64,000 nt of DNA from Corbicula japonica (Eukaryota; Mollusca; Bivalvia; Venerida; Cyrenidae): contig JAZAYU010000264.1 in the NCBI GenBank assembly GCA_038501625.1, forward strand, positions 248,001-312,000, given 5' to 3'. The notes beneath the pieces were generated by a model. It had not been told where the DNA came from and did no database searches. It was given only the letters and a program-made list of their open reading frames with translations. Both the position numbers and the translations under genes were made by a program. Below, in pieces: positions 57,557 through 64,000 of this stretch (position 1 is the stretch's first letter; each line of letters opens with the position of its first letter).

Positions 57557-58900
57557 TACTGTAGTGATATTGTTTAAAAGTTAAATGTTGATCATTAAGG
57601 AAACCATTTCGCAGGTGAATGCAAAATTACAACTTAGGTTTTGTTTTTTGTGTTATGATTCACAGTAAAATGCCCTTATTAATCATCTGAAAAGCGTTAA
57701 TGCACTTCCATGTGCAAACAAATGTCAAAATTTATTACATATAAATACCACAAGTTCTAAAACATCGACTATTTATATACTTCCATCGGGTGTGAACAGA
57801 TTTAATATGCTAAGTAACAGGTTAGTGGTAAAAATGCGTCGGGTATCGAGCTGTGGAACACCAGAGCACATTGACACTGCTGACTCAAGGAAGCATTCAA
57901 GGGAGAGCTGACCACCTCAATGTAGAAGATTGGCTGACTGATTTTACTTTTACCTGTACGTATTTATTGCGCTACACACGCGATCTTGTATTATACACCC
58001 AAATGTACGACAATGGGGATCATGTTCACTATCGGAAGAAGAAGGAGAAGAAGAAGATTTCAAATAGTGTGTTTTGATATAAAACTTACTGTCATGTTTA
58101 GCAGTTTTAGAACCTGTATTATTTACTTAAGACTTTATTCTGAAATAGATTTTAATGTCTCTGGTGCACATGTTGCCGATTCAGTTTTTTTAGCATATGT
58201 TGCAAATGATATCACGATGAGCATAGTGCTCTTTATAATATACATTTCCTGAATGAGCAAGTTTGAGGTTGGTACAGAGGAGAACTAGTGGCAAACTCGG
58301 CAAAATGTTTTGCCACTGACTGTTCCAATGTGTTTAACATCGGATTTACTGCTGTGTTAATTGCCTATGGGCTCTTTTTAAAATTAATCACATTATAGCC
58401 ATATAATAATCATTTGTTCAATTTTCCGCTTTACTTTTAGGCTTTTTGGGAGGCTAGTGCTGTGCTCAGAATCTTTTAATTGAACGCTCCGAAGTTTTAC
58501 ACTAAATTTATTCTTTTAGTTGCAGCGCCTCTTTAGCGTTATTTGGTCATGGATCAATTTATATTAAAACTTTAGGGTTGCTATGTCCTTGCTAATGTTT
58601 TTTCTTTGAAATAAAAAAAACCCATTAAAAAAAACAACAAAAAAAACATGAGCATCTTAAAACCGGAATTACGTTATAGGTTCCAACTAAGGGAAATAAC
58701 CAGGTATTTCTTACATTGTCTAAAAGTTTCAGTTGCATCCCTTATCTAAAAATGCGTTAAATTTGCCACTGACAAAATTATATTTATTTGATTGGTATAT
58801 TCGTGGTATATTATTTCGCAAATCCCAGTTCAACCATAACCGTAAAATACGCTGAAACCAATCAGACGTCATCGGCAATATCATCCCGTCGGGTGTTACT
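57557..58900. other. upstream flank, no gene confirmed
   Basis: AT-rich. ORFs at 57853-58077 and 57986-58252 show no motif or splice context. An A-rich run is at 58605-58650. Nothing recognised. Confidence 0.45.
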
Positions 58901-59881
58901 AATCACCCCAGGACACCCCACACCACCCCAAGACACCCCACACCACCCCAAGACACCCCAAAATAGTAAAAATAAATAATTATATTTATTATAAATATAT
59001 TTAAATGTGTCACAAAAGTCAGAACTATCGGTTTCTTTAATTATAAATTGATAGATTTGATAGAATGCTGGTTTTAACAATGAATAAGTGAAAGACCCCA
59101 TGAGATATCAGACAGACCCTTGTAGGATTCACTGTTAATTTTAGGATGCACCAGAGACACATGAAAATTATCCCTTACTCAAAGAAACAATATTTAATTG
59201 CTTTTTTATTTAATTTACCTTACTGACATCTAACTGCTGTAATTATGCAGATGTATGAAGTGTTATTTTTGTTTTCTCCCTTTGGTGAAGAAATACCCCA
59301 GGACTTATCAGGGGAAACCACTGGACACGTTAGAAAAGTCCAATACACATAAAATTTATCCTGCGATCGTAGAATTGTGTTAAAAATAAAGAATTTTGAT
59401 ATCTTGAGTGTATGTTTGTTGAGTGTGTGTTAAGTGTACATTGTTATCTCCCATAGCTGAATGAACAGAAAAACACCAGGACTTATCAGAAAACCGTATG
59501 ACACATCAACAGTGTCGATAAGTTGACTATGTAATATGAGTAGCAGTATAATGGGACAATAACAGGGTTGTTTTCGTTTGTTTATGAATTAATGATAAAC
59601 AATTTAGTAAATAAATAGAAATACCCCAAGACACATCAGAAAGACCCCAGGACAAGTCAGAAGCCCCATAGGGCATGTCGGTAACCCCATAAAAATTCAC
59701 ATTTAGTCATACAGCCGATAAATTTGCTATATAATAGTTAAAATAAAAAGAAACTCCAGATATTTACTGTTTTAATGATAAAAATATGGTCATTCATTTA
59801 GTTTCCCCACCTTTGCAAATAAACAAAAAGACCCCAAGACTCGTCAGAAAACATCCTGACCTATCAGAGGCACCTTAAAAG
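58900..59881. repeat. diverged region with recurring CCCCAGGACA-TCAGAAA motifs
   Basis: An ACACCCCACACCACCCCAAG run at 58911-58962, then isolated motifs such as ACCCCAGGACAAGTCAGAAG, TACCCCAGGACTTATCAGGG and GACCCCAAGACTCGTCAGAA. These match parts of the 382-bp unit at the right end, so this is probably an older, eroded part of the same array. Confidence 0.6.
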
Positions 59882-61136
59882 TGTAACGTGCCCCGAGCGG
59901 AAGGCACATAAAACCGACTATTTGTCTCAGCCTATATATATAATTTTTCACTCAAAAACGATTTCAACATATGTCTGGGCAATGTATATTGTTTTGAACA
60001 ATATAATTAATTTTTCCTGAGCTACTTTGCTTCAAAATGATTTCAATGATTGCTGAAATGATTGGGGTGAAACACAATGATCAGGATTAGAATCAGCTCA
60101 ACATATAACAATATTCCCAGGGCAATAAACCTCCTGGACAAAAATAGCTGATGCTAAAGTTTCAACCACTCACCCAAACAAAAATCACAGTCCGAAACAT
60201 AACAATCACACATGAACTTCAAGCACGATCTCAGCGCATATGCTGAGCAATAAAACTATATGGAACATGATGATATTTCGAACTACTTTCAACAGATCCT
60301 CAAACAATAACACACTTACATCAAGCAAACCTAAGCAACTAAAACTTTCAAATTCTGCTCAACAAAGTCAACAAATCACATCTAAACAAAACCTCAAGCA
60401 AAACACCTTCAAACATACCCTCAACACTAAAACGCTGCTGAACAATAGTGTCTCAGACTTATGTGATATCCCGAGGATGCGAGAACCTCTTCGTCAGCAA
60501 TAGTCTGGGAACACTGTCTAACCTGAAACCTATCCTCAGCACCTATTCTGAAGCTACCTAAGGGACAGAAGTGTCTCAGACGCATGTGTTTCCAGCAATT
60601 GTCTGAAGGCACTATCTAGAAACCCTATCCTCATCACCTACTCTGAAGCTACCTTAGGGACACAAGTGTTTCAGACGCATGTGTTTCCAGCAATTGTCTG
60701 AGGACACTATCTAAATACCCTATGCTCAACATCTACTCTGAAGCCACCTTAGGGACACAAGTGTTTCAGACGCATGTGTTTCCAGCAATTGTCTGAAGAC
60801 ACTATCTCAAAACCCTATCAACCCTAGCTTCAACCAATACTATTCACATCATACATGTTGAACGAAACAACCCGGTCAATATGCCCTAGTACAGAGATGT
60901 ACTATATTGGACCTATAATGCAGACCAAAATGTTGACTCTCAACGATGTGAATACCTCGACACTCGGCGACATACTGCATTGTATCAATGAACGGTGATT
61001 GCTTTTATACCTTCCGACGGAAGTCCTCGGACTTTACCGTTCAACCACTCTAATTTAACACAAAGCATTAAATTCACCAAAAAGAATAAGCACTTAGACC
61101 CTTACAAAGCTATATCATAAAATAATTTTCCTCACA
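59882..61136 (-). repeat. 3' LTR (1255 bp)
   Basis: Contains three tandem 95-bp subrepeats (AAGCTACCT landmarks at 60551, 60646, 60741) with GTGTTTCAGACGCATGTGTT and CAGCAATTGTCTGA. ORFs at 60240-60503 and 60427-60612 lie wholly inside the LTR and are not evidence of a gene. Confidence 0.92.
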
Positions 61137-61756
61137 TTACCCACGCCTCCGACTACATGCGTCCCGCATGAACACAATTTGAATCAAACCACAATAATAT
61201 TACTAAAAATTCATCATCAGACCTACCTTATTTGGCTCAACATTCAAGTATGTTTCTCATCTTATCCCAGCTTCTGAATTTTTAAGATTCTCGGCTACGC
61301 TACCTTCACCAGAAAACCTTTTCTGGACACATATTCATCAGCTTCTCACCTTATATCCTTTTCTAATATCAAACAACTTAATAGCCATCTTCTCCTGCTC
61401 AGACAATTAACCTCTATCATAAAACGCCACTTTATGTCTGAGAATAACATCATACTTCAGCACCCGGAATAAATTTCGGGGCTCATATTCATTCGACTTA
61501 TATGTTCAAAATAACACTCAATCTTGTTCGCCACATCTTTATCACAATACGCCCAACATACTTCCATATTGCTGTTCAGCCATTCTGAGTTATAGACGAT
61601 CAACAGACCCCTATACTACTTATATAAAACAAATAATGCCAACAAATAACAAAGTATATATCAACGTATTTCAACCATACAATTTCAAAATAATATTAAC
61701 GTGGATCGACTACTGGTATTGTAGTTCTGTGGTATCCCACCGCTGCCACCAATTTT
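61137..61756 (-). other. LTR element interior, 620 bp, non-coding
   Basis: AT-rich with no frame of note on either strand. Holds the tRNA-Leu-type primer site at 61734-61751. Confidence 0.85.
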
Positions 61757-63011
61757 TGTAACGTGCCCCGAGCGGAAGGCACATAAAACCGACTATTTGT
61801 CTCAGCCTATATATATAATTTTTCACTCAAAAACGATTTCAACATATGTCTGGGCAATGTATATTGTTTTGAACAATATAATTAATTTTTCCTGAGCTAC
61901 TTTGCTTCAAAATGATTTCAATGATTGCTGAAATGATTGGGGTGAAACACAATAATCAGGATTAGAATCAGCTCAACATATAACAATATTCCCAGGGCAA
62001 TAAACCTCCTGGACAAAAATAGCTGATGCTAAAGTTTCAACCACTCACCCAAACAAAAATCACAGTCCGAAACATAACAATCACACATGAACTTCAAGCA
62101 CGATCTCAGCGCATATGCTGAGCAATAAAACTATATGGAACATGATGATATTTCGAACTACTTTCAACAGATCCTCAAACAATAACACACTTACATCAAG
62201 CAAACCTGAGCAACTAAAACTTTCAAATTCTGCTCAACAAAGTCAACAAATCACATCTAAACAAAACCTCAAGCAAAACACCTTCAAACATACCCTCAAC
62301 ACTAAAACGCTGCTGAACAATAGTGTCTCAGACTTATGTGATATCCCGAGGATGCGAGAACCTCTTCGTCAGCAATAGTCTGGGAACACTGTCTAACCTG
62401 AAACCTATCCTCAGCACCTATTCTGAAGCTACCTAAGGGACAGAAGTGTCTCAGACGCATGTGTTTCCAGCAATTGTCTGAAGGCACTATCTAGAAACCC
62501 TATCCTCATCACCTACTCTGAAGCTACCTTAGGGACACAAGTGTTTCAGACGCATGTGTTTCCAGCAATTGTCTGAGGACACTATCTAAATACCCTATGC
62601 TCAACATCTACTCTGAAGCCACCTTAGGGACACAAGTGTTTCAGACGCATGTGTTTCCAGCAATTGTCTGAAGACACTATCTCAAAACCCTATCAACCCT
62701 AGCTTCAACCAATACTATTCACATCATACATGTTGAACGAAACAACCCGGTCAATATGCCCTAGTACAGAGATGTACTATATTGGACCTATAATGCAGAC
62801 CAAAATGTTGACTCTCAACGATGTGAATACCTCGACACTCGGCGACATACTGCATTGTATCAATGAACGGTGATTGCTTTTATACCTTCCGACGGAAGTC
62901 CTCGGACTTTACCGTTCAACCACTCTAATTTAACACAAAGCATTAAATTCACCAAAAAGAATAAGCACTTAGACCCTTACAAAGCTATATCATAAAATAA
63001 TTTTCCTCACA
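61757..63011 (-). repeat. 5' LTR (1255 bp)
   Basis: Near-identical to 59882-61136 (offset 1875). The differences I see are an A/G at the ACACAATGATC against ACACAATAATC site and CCTAAGC against CCTGAGC. Confidence 0.92.
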
Positions 63012-63013
63012 AA

Positions 63014-63855
63014 AGTATATCTCATTCAAAGAAACATTATAGAAACATAAGCTGAAAATATACTGCTTATATTTTGTTTCGTTTAACAAACAGGCAGCTT
63101 ATTTCTTTATGCATGTATTACACGTTAATATGTTATCTCCATTTTGTGGCTAAAGACCCCATGACACATTAGTAAGACACCAGGACACGTTAGAAATGAC
63201 ACAGGACAAGTAAAAAGGATAAAGTGCAAAAGAGACATGCATTTTGTTATCTTTGCTGTTAAGTTAAAAATAACAAACTGACAGATACCTGCTGTTTTTA
63301 TGGAGATATATCGTTTCTGCTACCTTCGCTGATGATGAGAAGAAAGACCCCAAGACTCGCCAGAAAACATCCTGACCTATCAGAGGCACCTTAAAAGTAT
63401 CTCTCATTCAAAGAAACATTATAGAAACATAAGCTGAAAAAATACTGCTTATATTTTGTTTCGTTTAACGAACAGACAGCTTATTTCTTTATGCATGTAT
63501 TACACGTGAATATGTTATCTCCCGTTGGTGGCTAAAGACCCCATGACACATTAGTAAGACACCAGGACACGTTAGAAATGACACAGGACAAGTAAAAAGG
63601 ATAAAGTGCAAAAGAGACATGCATTTTGTTATCTTTGCTGTTAAGTTAAAAATAACAAACTGACAGATACCTGCTGTTTTTATGGAGATATATTGTTTCT
63701 GCTACCTTCGCTGATGATGAAAAGAAAGACCCCAAGACTCGTCAGAAAACATCCGGACCTATCAGAGGCACCTTAAAAGTATCTCTCATTCAAAGAAACA
63801 TTATAGAAACATAAGCTGAAAAAATACTGCTTATATTTTGTTGCATTTAACATGT
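63014..63855. repeat. 382-bp tandem repeat (two full units and a partial)
   Basis: Unit starts AGTATCTCTCATTCAAAGAA at 63014, 63396 and 63778 (period exactly 382) and ends CAGAGGCACCTTAAA. The end of a previous unit lies at 59831-59881, on the other side of the LTR element. Each unit carries GACCCCATGACACATTAG and ACACCAGGACACGTTAG motifs. Units are more than 95% alike by eye. Confidence 0.93.
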
Positions 63856-64000
63856 CTGGTCTAAACAAATCTTTCAGTTAAAAAGATCAAGGTATAGAAA
63901 TGTGTGTTAAATTTTATATAAATATTAATCAACATATTATAATACTTGTATAACTAATTATGGATAAATAGAAAGTCACGTGATACTAGATTTATATAAA

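Larger units (their letters stand above)
59882..63011 (-). mobile_element. non-autonomous LTR retrotransposon, very young, minus strand
   Basis: Two 1255-bp LTRs (59882-61136 and 61757-63011) start TG and end CA on the plus strand and differ at only about two positions by eye. The interior is 620 bp without a coding frame. On the minus strand, five bases after the 5' LTR, TGGTGGCAGCGGTGGGAT (61734-61751) matches the 3' end of a tRNA-Leu, a standard primer-binding site. The other end of the interior has GGAGGCGTGGGTAA next to the 3' LTR, a modest purine tract. The flanks read AAAG on both sides (a 4-bp target duplication), and 63390-63400 shows the uninterrupted version. With no gag or pol it must be moved in trans; comparable to TRIM or LARD-type elements but with unusually long LTRs. 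Confidence 0.9.

Noticed and set aside
60240..60612. ORFs repeated exactly at 62115-62487
   Set aside because: They lie inside the two LTRs and are duplicated only because the LTRs are; no coding signal.

Overview
This is eukaryotic, AT-rich, intron- and repeat-dominated DNA. The mix of repeats (tRNA-derived SINE with a TTTGGGTTTAACGCC core, 146-155 bp tandem-repeat-bearing elements starting ATGCCCCCAC, dense TTAA-flanked foldback MITEs) looks like a bivalve mollusc, probably a heterodont clam. That assignment is from remembered repeat character and is not proven. No prokaryotic features are present; nearly all long ORFs are minisatellite read-through or chance.

One complete gene can be read. 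A minus-strand ten-exon gene at 45597-57318 encodes a 320-residue gamma-SNAP (NAPG), the NSF attachment protein of SNARE disassembly. All exon phases close, including one 18-nt microexon. Its nine introns hold many MITEs plus a 1.55-kb pogo-like element. At the left, parts of a plus-strand gene (splice-bounded open blocks near 933-950, 1798-1943, 11279-11392 and 12737-12854) are visible, but the phases do not join cleanly and I do not recognise the product. A possible minus-strand internal exon (29401-29481) has a duplicated, frame-broken copy at 36013-36104.

Layout: 1-0.9 kb 29-bp minisatellite; 2.1-2.9 kb 35-bp minisatellite; 3.3-5.85 kb composite inverted-end element with a 330-bp duplication and a 146-bp array; 7-9.2 kb diverged tandem repeats and a 155-bp-unit element; 10.5-11 kb LINE 3' end; 12.3 kb 25-bp minisatellite; 13.4-14.5 kb triplicated module; 16.7-18.6 kb 49-bp and related minisatellites; 19.1-20.5 kb three nested foldbacks, one with a tRNA-like centre; 24.6-29 kb a 155-bp-unit element interrupted by a 3-kb 146-bp-unit element; 29.3-37.5 kb a segmental duplication flanking a 5-kb 25-bp minisatellite; 39.9-54 kb foldback MITEs, a SINE with clear target duplication, and NAPG; 58.9-64 kb a 382-bp satellite-like repeat split by a very young minus-strand LTR element (two nearly identical 1255-bp LTRs, 620-bp non-coding interior, tRNA-Leu-type primer site).

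About 24 copies or fragments of one TTAA-flanked foldback MITE and seven of a second palindromic MITE were found. Several nested insertions and one filled/empty site pair give an insertion order. The most interesting items are the young LTR element without genes, the filled/empty pogo site inside a segmental duplication, the tRNA-like module at the centre of long inverted arms, and the shared conserved block of two 146-bp arrays in opposite orientation.
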